Below are positions 34,544 to 43,568 of a stretch of DNA of 64,000 nt, piece after piece (position 1 is the stretch's first letter; every line of letters begins with the position of its first letter). The translations under genes and the position numbers were made by a program. The DNA is taken from contig CAXBIS010000006.1 of assembly GCA_963975885.1 (NCBI GenBank), forward strand, positions 62,001-126,000, given 5' to 3'. The notes under the pieces were generated by a model. The model worked only from the letters and a program-made list of their open reading frames with translations, was not told the origin of the DNA and did no database searches. The DNA is from Pseudazoarcus sp963975885 (GTDB lineage: Bacteria > Pseudomonadota > Gammaproteobacteria > Burkholderiales > Rhodocyclaceae).

Positions 34544-36717
34544 GTCGCGAGGAATTCGCCCATGCTGCCGGCTGGCAGCGGGCGGCTGACAAGATAGCCC
34601 TGGATCGCGTCGCAGCCGAGTGCGCGCAGGGCCAGCGCCTGTTCCACCGTCTCCACGCCCTCGGCGACGATCTCCAGCCCCAGGCTGTGGCCCACGGCGA
34701 CGATGGCGCGCACGATGGATTCGTTGCCCGGATTGGTGGTGATGTCGCGCACGAAGGACATGTCGACCTTGAGCTTGTCGGCGGCGAGCTGTTGCAGATA
34801 GGCCAGCGAGGAATAACCGGTACCGAAGTCGTCGATCGACAGTCGTGCGCCCAGTGCCTTGAGCGCGTCGATCGAACGGAAGGACTGCTCGCGGTCGGCG
34901 ATGACGAAGGTCTCGGTGATCTCCAACTCGAGCTGGGCGGAGTCGATGCCGCTGGCCTCCAGCGCCTCGCCGACCGCGCCCATCAGCGTGCCGCGCGACA
35001 GCTCGATGGCCGACACGTTGACCGCCACCCGGCGCGGCGCGATGCCGGCGTCGAGCCAGTGGCGGAACTGACGACAGGCCTCGCGCAGCACCCAGGCGCC
35101 GACGCGCACGATCATGCCGTTCTCTTCGGCGAAGGGGATGAAGGCGTCGGGGCCGACCAGGCCGTGCTGCGGGCGGTTCCAGCGCACCAGTGCCTCCAGG
35201 CCGACGATGCGCCCGCTGGTCAGGTCCACCTGAGGCTGGTAGTGCAGCACCAGTTCGTCGTCGTCGAGCGCTCGGCGCAGGTCGGCTTCCAGTGTCAGGC
35301 GTTCGCGTGCGCGGCTGGACATCTCCGGCGAGAAGAAGCGCAGCGAGCCGCGCGCATTGAGCTTGGCCTGATGTAGCGCGGCATTGGCGTTGCTCTGCAG
35401 CGCCTCGGCATTGACGCCGTCGTCCGGATACAGCGCGATGCCGATGCTCGCACCCACATAGACTGTGTTGCCGCCAATCGAAAACGGCGCGGCGAGCGCC
35501 TCGAGCATGCGCTGGGCGAGCAGGTCCACCGATGGGCCGTCTTCATGGTGTTCGAGCAGGATGCTGAACTCGTCGCCGCCGATGTGGGCAATCGCGTCGC
35601 TTTCCGGCAACTCACCCTGCAGGCGCTGGGCCACGCCGATCAGCAACTGGTCGCCGAGGCTGTGCCCCAGGCTCTCATTGACCGTCGTGAAATTATCCAG
35701 ATCCAGCATCAGCAGCGCGAAGCGCCCGTCTACCCGCTCGGCGTGGGCCACCGCATGTGATAGCAGTTCGGCGAAGAGCACGCGGTTGGGCAGGCCGGTG
35801 AGCGCGTCGCGGTGCGCCAGCGTGCGGTACTTTTCCTCGCTGACCTGCAGCATCGCCGTGCGCTGCGCCACCAGGTCCTCGAGGAAGCGGCGCAGGCGCG
35901 ACAGTTCCAGATGCGTGTGAATGCGCGCGCGCACCTCGTCGATGTCGAAGGGCTTGGTGATGTAGTCTGCCGCGCCCATCTCGAAGCCGCGCACCTTGTC
36001 GTGCGAGGCGTCCAGCACCGTCACGAACATCACCGGAATGCGCGCGCCGGCCGGCGTGGCCTTGATGTGGCGGCACACCTCGTAGCCGTCCATGCCGGGC
36101 ATGCGCACGTCGAGCAGCACCAGATCGGGCGGGGTGGGGCCGGCGATCAGGTCCAGCGCCTTGGTCCCGTTGCAGGCGACCATCACGCGGTACTCGTCCT
36201 TGAGCGCCTCGAGCAGTTCATGCACGTTCTCCGGCACGTCGTCGACCACCAGCAAGGAAGGCGCTCGCAGGGCGTCGGACGGGGCCGCGATGTCGTACAT
36301 CACGGGATTGCGACGATAGCGCTGCAACTCGATCTGGTTGCGCACCCGCAGCCTGAGCAAGTCGGCGTTGATCGGTTTGGTCACATAATCGGCCGCGCCC
36401 ATCGCCAGCCCGCGCGCCTCGTCGCTGGATTCGGCCAGCGCGGTCACGAAGATCACCGGAATGTCGGCGGTGGACCGGTCGATCTTCAGTTCGGTCAGGA
36501 CGGAATAGCCGTCCATGCCCGGCATCTTGATGTCGAGCAGCACCAGATCGGGATGCGGATGGCGTCGCGCCAGTTCCAGCGCACGTTCGCCGGAGGTCGC
36601 GGCGAGAATCGCGTAGTCGTCGCGCAGCACGTTCATCAGCGCGTGCAGGTTCTCATGCACGTCGTCGACGATCAGAATGCGTGGCCGGTTCTCGTCAGGC
36701 GGTGCGGCGTCGGTCAT
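34516..36717 (-). CDS. Response regulator with REC-REC-GGDEF-EAL domains
   Basis: A 733-residue cytoplasmic regulator. Two receivers (about 12-125 and 152-270) each have a complete Asp site (VLLDIKMPGMDG; VLLDVRMPGMDG). The GGDEF domain has an intact HIGGDEFS. The EAL domain has EALVRW and DDFGTGYSSLAYLQQL, the metal and loop-6 motifs of active phosphodiesterases. It could both make and break c-di-GMP, with the balance set by phosphorylation. The start overlaps the upstream hybrid kinase stop by four bases, so that kinase and its Hpt domain are the likely phosphate donors. Confidence 0.92.
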   Translation of the reverse strand: MTDAAPPDENRPRILIVDDVHENLHALMNVLRDDYAILAATSGERALELARRHPHPDLVLLDIKMPGMDGYSVLTELKIDRSTADIPVIFVTALAESSDEARGLAMGAADYVTKPINADLLRLRVRNQIELQRYRRNPVMYDIAAPSDALRAPSLLVVDDVPENVHELLEALKDEYRVMVACNGTKALDLIAGPTPPDLVLLDVRMPGMDGYEVCRHIKATPAGARIPVMFVTVLDASHDKVRGFEMGAADYITKPFDIDEVRARIHTHLELSRLRRFLEDLVAQRTAMLQVSEEKYRTLAHRDALTGLPNRVLFAELLSHAVAHAERVDGRFALLMLDLDNFTTVNESLGHSLGDQLLIGVAQRLQGELPESDAIAHIGGDEFSILLEHHEDGPSVDLLAQRMLEALAAPFSIGGNTVYVGASIGIALYPDDGVNAEALQSNANAALHQAKLNARGSLRFFSPEMSSRARERLTLEADLRRALDDDELVLHYQPQVDLTSGRIVGLEALVRWNRPQHGLVGPDAFIPFAEENGMIVRVGAWVLREACRQFRHWLDAGIAPRRVAVNVSAIELSRGTLMGAVGEALEASGIDSAQLELEITETFVIADREQSFRSIDALKALGARLSIDDFGTGYSSLAYLQQLAADKLKVDMSFVRDITTNPGNESIVRAIVAVGHSLGLEIVAEGVETVEQALALRALGCDAIQGYLVSRPLPAGSMGEFLATYESLRLPG

Positions 36718-39700
36718 GTAGGCGATTCCGTGGGTCGCGTTGCGATGCGACGTAGCACAACGCTCGCTCCTTCGATGTCAAAGACGTCGAAGCGTTCGCA
36801 CAGGGCTGAGACGTCGTCGGCAAGCGGTGTACCGGCCGTGCCTGCGCGCAGCTGCACGAGCATCGATTCGACCGCTCCGAGATCGTACTCCAGCGCATGG
36901 GCGACGCGTTCGAGCAGGTTGCGAAGTTCTTCGGTCGTCAGCGTCGGACCCGTCTCACCTGCCGCGGGTTCGTCGGTCAGCGAATCGATGTCATCGACCA
37001 GGCGTGCGAGCAGCCTGGCAGCGTCGTCGAGCACGGACTGCGGTGGTGCCTGTCCGGCCTTGAGCGCGTCGTCGATCGACGACAGTGCCGCGTGCAGCGC
37101 ATTCGCGCCGATATTGCCGGCCACGCCCTTGAGCGCATGGCAGAAGGCCTCGGCCTGGTCGAACCCTGTGTCGTCGATGTGGGTGCGCAGAGTGTCGATC
37201 GCGTCGCCATAGTGTTCGCGAAAACGACGCAGCTGTCGGCGATAGGCATCGACCTTGCCGCCGATGCGGCGAATGCCCTCTCGCGCGTCGATCGACGCAA
37301 GCCTGGCGAGTTCGTCCGGCGCAGCGCCGGTGGCTGCAAGCGATATCGCCGCGTCGCCCGTGCGCCGGGGGGCGGAGGCGCCGGAGAGGCGGATCCAGTG
37401 CGCCATGACGCCCATCAGTCGGTCCGGCGATATGGGTTTGGTGACGTGGTCGTTCATGCCAGCCGCACGACTCTCGTCGGCATCCCTCGCCATTGCCAGC
37501 GCCGTCATCGCGATGATGGGCAGGCGGGCGAAGCGCTCGCCTCCCTCGGATTCGGCCAGTGCGCGAATGCGTCGCGTGGCTTCGAGTCCGTCCATGACCG
37601 GCATCTGGATGTCCATCAGCACGGCGTCGTAGTCGCGTTCCTGTACCCGGTCGACGGCAAGCTGGCCGTTCTCGGCGATATCCACGTTCATGCCCTCGCT
37701 GCGCAGCAGTTCGGTAGCGAATTCGCGGTTGATGTCGTTGTCCTCGACGAGCAGCACATGTGCGCCGGCCAGCCGTCCGCTGACCGCCAGGTCGGGGGCG
37801 CTAGGACGCTGGCGCTCTCCCGTACCGAACACGCGACCGCGGCCGAGCACGGTCAGCAGGGTGTCGAGCAGCGTCGAGGGTGAGACCGGCTTGACCAGAA
37901 AGCCGTCCACGCCTGCCTGTTCGCACAGGCGGATGACCTCCTCGCGCCCGTAGGCGGTGACCATCACGATGCGTGGCCGGTGAGTGATCGCCGGGTCGCC
38001 GTGAATGCGGCGTGTGACCTCGTCGCCCTGCATGCCGGGCATGCGCCAGTCCATCAGCACCAGGTCGAACGGTTTCTCGCCCGGAGAGCGCAAGGCCGCG
38101 ATGGCCTCGGCGCCATTGGTCGCGGTGGCGACCTCGACCTGGAAGAAGTCGAGCATCTCGCCCAGGATCTCGCGCGAGACCTCGTTATCGTCGACCACCA
38201 GTACGCGCACGCCGCGCAACAACGGGCCGGCACGTGCGACCAGTTCGCGCTGATGGCCGACCACGCGCCGGGGCAGGCCCAGATGGACTGTGAAGCAGAT
38301 TGTCGTGCCCTTGCCCGGGATCGATTCCTCGATCCAGATGCGCCCGCCCATGCGTTCGGCCAGACTGCGGCTGATCGCCAGGCCCAGGCCGGTGCCGCCG
38401 TGGCGCCGCGTGGTGCTCTGGTCGGCCTGGGAGAATTTTTCGAACAGCTTGCTCTGGGCTTCGGGCGGGATGCCGATGCCGGTGTCGCGCACGGTGACCT
38501 GGATGACGATGTTCTCGTTGTTCCCCGAAATGCGGCTGAAAGCCAGCTCCACCTCGCCGGTCTCGGTGAACTTCACGGCGTTGCCGCACAGGTTGAGCAG
38601 GATCTGGCCGAAGCGTAGCGGGTCGCCCACGAGCTGCGACGGAATCGTTGGGTCGTAGCGGATCAGGAACTCGATGCGCTTTTGCTCGGCCTGGTAACCA
38701 ATTGCGTCGGCGAGCTGTTCGAGCACCGATTCGAGGCTGAAGTCGACGTGCTCGATGTCGAGCTTGCCGGCCTCGATCTTGGAAATGTCGAGAATGTCGT
38801 TGATGACGCCCAGCAGCGAGTGCGCCGCGCCCTGCGCCTTGGTCAGATGGTTACGCAAGGGCGGCGACAGGTCCTCGGCCTTCAGGGCGAGGTAGAGCAT
38901 GCCGAGAATGGCGTTCATCGGCGTTCGGATCTCGTGGCTCATGTTGGCCAGGAAGTCGCTTTTGACGTGCGAGGCCCGTTCGGCTTCGTCACGGGCGGCG
39001 ACCAGTTCGGTCGTGCGCTCCTCGACGATGTGCTCGAGATTGGCGCGTTCGAACTCGAGCTGGCGGGTGGCTTCGAGCAGGTCACGCGTGCGCTCGGCGA
39101 CCTTGCGGCGCAGCAATACGCTGATTCCGATGGCAAGCAGTACCACTGCGCCCAGCATGATCAGCGAGAACTGCACCCAGCGCGGCACGAGCAGTTCCGG
39201 CGGGGCAGCCATCGCGCGGTAGAGCGCATCGTAATACGCTGAGCCGCTGTTGCGTCGCCATTCGAGCAGACGCACGTCGATCGCCGAGAGCAGGTCCGCG
39301 TTGCGCCCCTTGGCCGAGGCGAAGTACAGCGTCGAGGGCAGGAAGACGATCGGGGATTCGACCAGCTTGTAGCGGTGACCGTTGCGCGCGGCGAAGAAGC
39401 TGTTCGTCACGACAACGTCGGCTGCGCCGGATTCGACCGCCGTGTAGGCATCCTCGAGGCTATCGAAGAGCACCGTCTCGAAGGGCAGACCGGTGGCGCT
39501 CATGAGCTGATTGATGAAGTCCTGCTGGACGCCGCCGCGCAGCATCGCGATGCGCGCACCGTTCAGGTCCGTGATGCTCTCTACGATTCGCCCGGGCTGG
39601 GCGTAGATTTGTGACCAGCTGTTGGCCACGGAAGTGCGATGGAAGTCGAAGCGTTCGGCACGCTCGCTCGAGAAGGCGACATCCGGCATCAGGTCGATCT

Positions 39701-39968
39701 CGCCATTCTCGAGCCGGGTCAGGCATTCGTTCCAGTTGCACGGCACGTAGGCCAGTCGCCACCCCTCGGCGCGCGCCACGGCCTCGATGATTTCGACGAA
39801 CAGCCCCGCCGGCTCGCCGGTTTCAGTCGTAAAGATCTTGGGCGGGTTCTCGTAAAGGCCAACGGTGACCGGTCGGCGTGCAGATGGCCCGAACAGGTCC
39901 TCGCAGCCGACGACCAGTGCCGCGACGACGGATGCCGCCACGAGCAGGATTGCGATGGCCTTCTTCAT
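36714..39968 (-). CDS. Hybrid sensor histidine kinase (SBP_bac_3 sensor, HisKA, HATPase, two REC, Hpt)
   Basis: A 1084-residue kinase. After an N-terminal hydrophobic stretch ending VVGC (lipobox-like) comes a periplasmic amino-acid-binding-protein-type sensor at about 35-255, a TM segment at 266-287, a coiled coil, and HisKA with His345 (ANMSHEIRTPMN). These are followed by an HATPase, receivers at about 593-715 (VLMDWRMPGMQG) and 738-860 (VLMDIQMPVMDG), and a C-terminal Hpt with His in FCHALKGVAGN. This is a BvgS/EvgS-like phosphorelay layout. The ligand is unknown. The stop overlaps the start of the REC-REC-GGDEF-EAL gene (ATGA), so the pair probably links a periplasmic solute to c-di-GMP. 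Confidence 0.93.
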   Translation of the reverse strand: MKKAIAILLVAASVVAALVVGCEDLFGPSARRPVTVGLYENPPKIFTTETGEPAGLFVEIIEAVARAEGWRLAYVPCNWNECLTRLENGEIDLMPDVAFSSERAERFDFHRTSVANSWSQIYAQPGRIVESITDLNGARIAMLRGGVQQDFINQLMSATGLPFETVLFDSLEDAYTAVESGAADVVVTNSFFAARNGHRYKLVESPIVFLPSTLYFASAKGRNADLLSAIDVRLLEWRRNSGSAYYDALYRAMAAPPELLVPRWVQFSLIMLGAVVLLAIGISVLLRRKVAERTRDLLEATRQLEFERANLEHIVEERTTELVAARDEAERASHVKSDFLANMSHEIRTPMNAILGMLYLALKAEDLSPPLRNHLTKAQGAAHSLLGVINDILDISKIEAGKLDIEHVDFSLESVLEQLADAIGYQAEQKRIEFLIRYDPTIPSQLVGDPLRFGQILLNLCGNAVKFTETGEVELAFSRISGNNENIVIQVTVRDTGIGIPPEAQSKLFEKFSQADQSTTRRHGGTGLGLAISRSLAERMGGRIWIEESIPGKGTTICFTVHLGLPRRVVGHQRELVARAGPLLRGVRVLVVDDNEVSREILGEMLDFFQVEVATATNGAEAIAALRSPGEKPFDLVLMDWRMPGMQGDEVTRRIHGDPAITHRPRIVMVTAYGREEVIRLCEQAGVDGFLVKPVSPSTLLDTLLTVLGRGRVFGTGERQRPSAPDLAVSGRLAGAHVLLVEDNDINREFATELLRSEGMNVDIAENGQLAVDRVQERDYDAVLMDIQMPVMDGLEATRRIRALAESEGGERFARLPIIAMTALAMARDADESRAAGMNDHVTKPISPDRLMGVMAHWIRLSGASAPRRTGDAAISLAATGAAPDELARLASIDAREGIRRIGGKVDAYRRQLRRFREHYGDAIDTLRTHIDDTGFDQAEAFCHALKGVAGNIGANALHAALSSIDDALKAGQAPPQSVLDDAARLLARLVDDIDSLTDEPAAGETGPTLTTEELRNLLERVAHALEYDLGAVESMLVQLRAGTAGTPLADDVSALCERFDVFDIEGASVVLRRIATRPTESPT

Positions 39969-40208
39969 GCCGGGCTTCGGGTGCTGGACCGATGCATCGG
40001 TTGCCTCATTGCGCTACGCGGAAAGCCGCCCCTGTGGGCGGGTCCAATGATGCTCCGAAATCGGCGCTGGGAACAGGTTTGCGCAAGATGTGGCGGTGCG
40101 CAATGATGACTCTGTGGTTTCCGTACGTCATTGCCGCCGTCGCGTCGAGGCGGATCGCCGGGCGGATCAGGGCCACGCGTTGAGGGTAGGGGCCCCGCCC
40201 TGGGTCGC

Positions 40209-40514
40209 TCAGCGGCGCACGGCGTGCCAGCGCGGTACGGTGCCCGGACCAGCCAAGCCGGTCATGTCGTCGCCGTCGATGCGGCCAATGATCACGATGC
40301 GGCCATCGCCCGAGCCAAGGTAAACGAGCCGATCATCGGCGCGCACGTCGGCGATTTCAAGCATGCGATGGACCGCGTCCGGCGGTGTTGCCGCATAGAC
40401 GACGTCGAGTTTTGGGGGCTGCGCAGCGGCCTGTGTGAAGACGAGCGCCAGCAACGGCAGCGTTAACATGCTGTTTCGAATGCGGGACTTCAGGCAGGGT
40501 GTTGACAACATCAT
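40209..40514 (-). pseudogene. Truncated exported SAM-methyltransferase-like protein
   Basis: A frame of 101 residues with a signal peptide (SMLTLPLLALVFTQAAAQ), then PKLDVVYAATPPDAVHRMLE and VYLGSGDGRIVI. The last piece is motif I of class I SAM-dependent methyltransferases of the exported type. Directly after it the sequence becomes unrelated (GRIDGDDMTGLAGPG) and stops, so the catalytic fold is missing. AGGGGAA lies before the ATG at 40514; a second ATG is at 40469. It looks like a gene fragment, but an expressed small secreted protein cannot be excluded. Confidence 0.6.
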
Positions 40515-40749
40515 CGGCGCGTTCCCCTGTATTTTGAAGGATGAGCGGGCGTCGTCGTCGACGTTCGAGCGCGGCAGGTGCGCGAGTGGTGCTGTTGACC
40601 GCTCTGAGGTGCGGGCGTAGCTTGCCAGCATCACTCCCGGGATTGGCTGGTGGGTCGACGCTTCGTTTTCGCTGCGTCTGGCACGCCGTACGCCGTCTCC
40701 CGTCGATGACGATGCCGCATCCCGATCACTTCGATCAAGAGGAGTTGAA

Positions 40750-41073
40750 ATGAACCGTAAAGACAGTGCAGTTGCACGCGTGATGAAGGAACTCGAAGAA
40801 GCCGGTGCGGATGCTGGCGAGGTGTTGAGCGAGGTCCGTCGTCGAAGCGTCAAAAAGGCCTCCAACGCACGCCATGAGATCGCCGATGGCCTGGATCACG
40901 CCAGAGACGCCGTCAGTGAGTTCGGAAGCGAGGTTGCCGACCGCGCAGGCCGGGCGGCCGACGTGACCGGCGATTACGTCCGCACGCATCCGCTGGCCAT
41001 TCTCGGCGCGGTCGCAGGCGTTGGCCTGCTGATCGGCATGGCGCTGAGCTACAAGGGCGAGCGCCGCCGTTGA
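40750..41073 (+). CDS. ElaB/YqjD/DUF883-family membrane-anchored ribosome-associated protein
   Basis: A 107-residue protein with a charged helical N-terminus and a C-terminal hydrophobic anchor (HPLAILGAVAGVGLLIGMAL) preceded by DYVRTHP, the DUF883 signature. Known members attach to the inner membrane and bind ribosomes in stationary phase. GAGG precedes the start. It is the first of four small genes on the same strand that resemble the E. coli yqjCDEK stress cluster. Confidence 0.88.
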   Translation: MNRKDSAVARVMKELEEAGADAGEVLSEVRRRSVKKASNARHEIADGLDHARDAVSEFGSEVADRAGRAADVTGDYVRTHPLAILGAVAGVGLLIGMALSYKGERRR

Positions 41074-41126
41074 GGCGCGATCGTTGGGCGAAGCGCTAAC
41101 CCATTTCCGACATCTTGGAGAGACTC

Positions 41127-41492
41127 ATGGCGACGACGACATCCGGCAAGAATGCCGAGAGCAATACGGACAAGGTCGAGCGTGCGACCGCAAAGGCCTC
41201 GGCGCGTGCGCACGATACGGTCGATTCCACCGCAGACGCCGCCGAGGATGCGGCTCACAAGGTTGCGCCCGCGATCGAACAGATCGCCCAGAGGGCGCAC
41301 CAGGCCGTCGACAGCGCGGTTGATGCGGCAACGCCGACGGCCCAGTGGCTGGCCGAGCATGGTGATGAGTTGCAGGCATCGCAGCGAAGGCTGGTCTCCG
41401 ACACCTGCAACTATGTTTCGGCTCATCCGCTCAAGTCGCTCGGCATTGCGGTGCTCACCGGCTACGTGCTGGGTCGCATCCTGCGCAGGTGA
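41127..41492 (+). CDS. DUF883-like membrane-anchored protein, second copy
   Basis: A 121-residue protein, Ala-rich and helical, with repeated AxxAA-type heptads (ADAAEDAAHKVAPAIEQIAQ) and a C-terminal anchor SAHPLKSLGIAVLTGYVLGR. It shares the anchor pattern of the preceding gene but has a longer, apolipophorin-like helical body. GGAG precedes the ATG at 41127. The stop overlaps the GTG start of the next gene, so the two are coupled. Confidence 0.8.
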   Translation: MATTTSGKNAESNTDKVERATAKASARAHDTVDSTADAAEDAAHKVAPAIEQIAQRAHQAVDSAVDAATPTAQWLAEHGDELQASQRRLVSDTCNYVSAHPLKSLGIAVLTGYVLGRILRR

Positions 41493-41950
41493 CTGAGCGG
41501 TCCGTCCCGCCGGAGGAGACTGCTTCCTCCGATGCCGAGCGCGCGCACGTGTCGAGTGACGCCGGTCGCGTGAATGCGGGCGGTGGGGTCTTTGACGAGA
41601 TCTCGAACGCCTTCGCGTCCGCACGCGAAGGCGTTGCGGCGTTGATGGAACTATTGCTGCTGGAGGCCCGCCGGGCGAGTCTGTCGCTGGTGTGGATGCT
41701 GGTATGCGCCCTGATCGCGGCGGTTTGCTTCATCGCCGTGTGGATCGGGCTTTCGGCCGCGCTGGCACTGTGGATGATGTCCGCTGGAGTCGATGCGCTG
41801 CTTGCCGTGCTCTCGGTGACGGGCATCAATCTGCTCGCCGGGGCGGGTTTCATTGGTGCCTGCGTGCTGATGAGCCGTAACCTGGGATTTCCCGCCACGC
41901 GCAGGCAACTGTCGCTCGGGGCCCGTTCGGAAGGGGAGCCCGAGGCATGA
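41489..41950 (+). CDS. YqjE/phage-holin-family inner-membrane protein
   Basis: A 153-residue protein with two strong membrane helices (SLVWMLVCALIAAVCFIAVW; LLAVLSVTGINLLAGAGFIG) separated by a short turn. This is the DUF1469/YqjE pattern. It starts with GTG overlapping the previous stop, and its own stop overlaps the next ATG. In E. coli YqjE is encoded beside YqjD. The function is not established. Confidence 0.82.
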   Translation: MTERSVPPEETASSDAERAHVSSDAGRVNAGGGVFDEISNAFASAREGVAALMELLLLEARRASLSLVWMLVCALIAAVCFIAVWIGLSAALALWMMSAGVDALLAVLSVTGINLLAGAGFIGACVLMSRNLGFPATRRQLSLGARSEGEPEA

Positions 41951-42294
41951 TGCGTTTGCCATCCGCACGCGTGCTGGCCGAGCAGGAACGCCGGGTGTCG
42001 GATTGTCGGCGCGATGTAGGTCATCATCTGCGTCGCGCCCGCGAAACCGCACTCGACAAGGCTTCACGGCCTTGCGGCATGGTCTCGGCATTCGTGCTTG
42101 GGGGCGTATTCGGATGGAGCCGGCCTGCAGCCTTGCGCGGCAGCGCCGGCCAGATGAGAAGTCCGGTATTCCGGGTCGTGCTCGCCAACGCTTTTCAGCT
42201 TGGCCTGCGCGTGTTGCCCTACCTGTTGTGGCGGGTGCGCGTGCGCCATGCGCATGACGCAGACGCGGCTACGGATCTGCCCCCGGCCGACTGA
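41947..42294 (+). CDS. Hypothetical small protein in YqjK position
   Basis: A 115-residue, Arg-rich protein (VLAEQERRVSDCRRDVGHHL) with a short moderately hydrophobic middle (GMVSAFVLGGVFGWS) and a second hydrophobic stretch near FQLGLRVLPYLLW. I do not recognise a domain. Overlap with the YqjE-like gene (ATGA) and its size place it where yqjK sits in enteric genomes, but sequence support for that name is weak. Confidence 0.65.
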   Translation: MMRLPSARVLAEQERRVSDCRRDVGHHLRRARETALDKASRPCGMVSAFVLGGVFGWSRPAALRGSAGQMRSPVFRVVLANAFQLGLRVLPYLLWRVRVRHAHDADAATDLPPAD

Positions 42295-42323
42295 GGCGGG
42301 CCGGGCGAGGCATTGAACAGGGC

Positions 42324-42527
42324 CTACCAATGCGGAGGAATCTCGTCCTCCGGTCGGCCCGGTGGTGCGCCTGCCTGGGCACTGCGCAACTGTCCGTCCA
42401 GGCGTCGCACGATTTCGCGCAGCGCGTCGATTTCCTGTTGCTGGTGCCATACGCGGCGATTGAGCTCGTCGAGCAGGTCTTCGGCGGCCATGAAGCGGGT
42501 TTCGAGTCGTTCGATGCGGTCGTTCAT
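42324..42527 (-). CDS. slyX: SlyX-family protein
   Basis: A 67-residue coiled-coil protein, MNDRIERLETRFMAAEDLLD followed by ELNRRVWHQQQEI, the standard SlyX pattern, ending IPPHW as in the family. The biochemical role of SlyX is unknown. It is convergent with the YqjK-position gene, 29 bases from its stop, and divergent from the PPK2 gene. Confidence 0.9.
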   Translation of the reverse strand: MNDRIERLETRFMAAEDLLDELNRRVWHQQQEIDALREIVRRLDGQLRSAQAGAPPGRPEDEIPPHW

Positions 42528-42664
42528 CGGTCACTGCGCTCGTGTTCGGGTGCGCGCATTGTGCCCGCCGTGATGTGCGAATGCCACGCCCCGGTTCACG
42601 CAGCGTGCGCCGGGAGCCCCCGCGGTGCCAGAATGGCAGCGTCGCGCATTCACGGGAGCAGGGC

Positions 42665-43555
42665 ATGAAGCAGGTCAGGGACATCCGCTCGGGGGACTGG
42701 CGCGTCGCGCCGGATACCCAGGTCGATCTGGCGCAGTGGTCGACCGCAATCGAGCCGCTGTACGATTCTTCCCGCGCCTACCGCGACGCGTTGGCTGCTG
42801 GCACCAAGCAATTGGCCACGTTGCAACGCAAGCTCTACGCGCATGACCGTTACGCGCTGCTGCTGATCTTCCAGGCCATGGACGCTGCGGGCAAGGACGG
42901 CGCGATCCGCCACGTCATGTCCGGCGTCAATCCTCAGGGCTGCGACGTTCACAGTTTCAAGCACCCGAGCGCGCAGGAACTCGACCACGATTTTCTGTGG
43001 CGCACCCACTGCCGCCTGCCCGAGCGGGGCCGCATCGGCATCTTCAACCGCTCGTACTACGAGGAAGTGCTGATCGTGCGTGTGCGCCCCGAGATTCTCG
43101 CCGCGCAGAAGCTTCCCGACGGCGAGCGTGACCACGCCGACTTCTGGCCCCAGCGCTATCGCTCCATCGTCGAGTCCGAGGCCCACCTTCACCGCAACGG
43201 CACGCGCATCGTCAAGTTCTTCCTGCACCTGTCCAGGGATGAACAGCGCCGCCGCTTCATCGCGCGCATCGACGACCCGGACAAGAACTGGAAATTCGCC
43301 GACGCCGATCTCGAGCAGCGCCGCCACTGGGATGCGTACATGCAGGCCTATGCGCAGTGCCTTTCGGCCACCAGTACGGAGCAGGCGCCGTGGTACATCG
43401 TGCCGGCCGACGACAAGAAGAATGCGCGGCTGATCGTCTCGCAGATCATTCGCGATACCCTCGAATCCATGGATCTGGCCTATCCGGCCACCGACAAGGC
43501 GCGCCGCGCGGAGCTTGCGCGCGTGCGCAAGATGCTCGTCGCGGGCGAGGTCTGA
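42665..43555 (+). CDS. ppk2: Polyphosphate kinase 2 family protein
   Basis: This 296-residue single-domain PPK2 transfers phosphate between polyphosphate and nucleotides. Walker A is AMDAAGKDG at residues 71-79. The following GVNPQGCDVHSFKHPSAQEL and GRIGIFNRSYYEEVLIVRV (Walker B region) are the family blocks. Overall it looks closer to the AMP/ADP-phosphorylating short PPK2 classes than to the two-domain class, but the class is not certain. GGAG lies before the ATG at 42665; the longer upstream frame is not supported. Confidence 0.92.
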   Translation: MKQVRDIRSGDWRVAPDTQVDLAQWSTAIEPLYDSSRAYRDALAAGTKQLATLQRKLYAHDRYALLLIFQAMDAAGKDGAIRHVMSGVNPQGCDVHSFKHPSAQELDHDFLWRTHCRLPERGRIGIFNRSYYEEVLIVRVRPEILAAQKLPDGERDHADFWPQRYRSIVESEAHLHRNGTRIVKFFLHLSRDEQRRRFIARIDDPDKNWKFADADLEQRRHWDAYMQAYAQCLSATSTEQAPWYIVPADDKKNARLIVSQIIRDTLESMDLAYPATDKARRAELARVRKMLVAGEV

Positions 43556-43568
43556 GAGGGGCTCCGGC

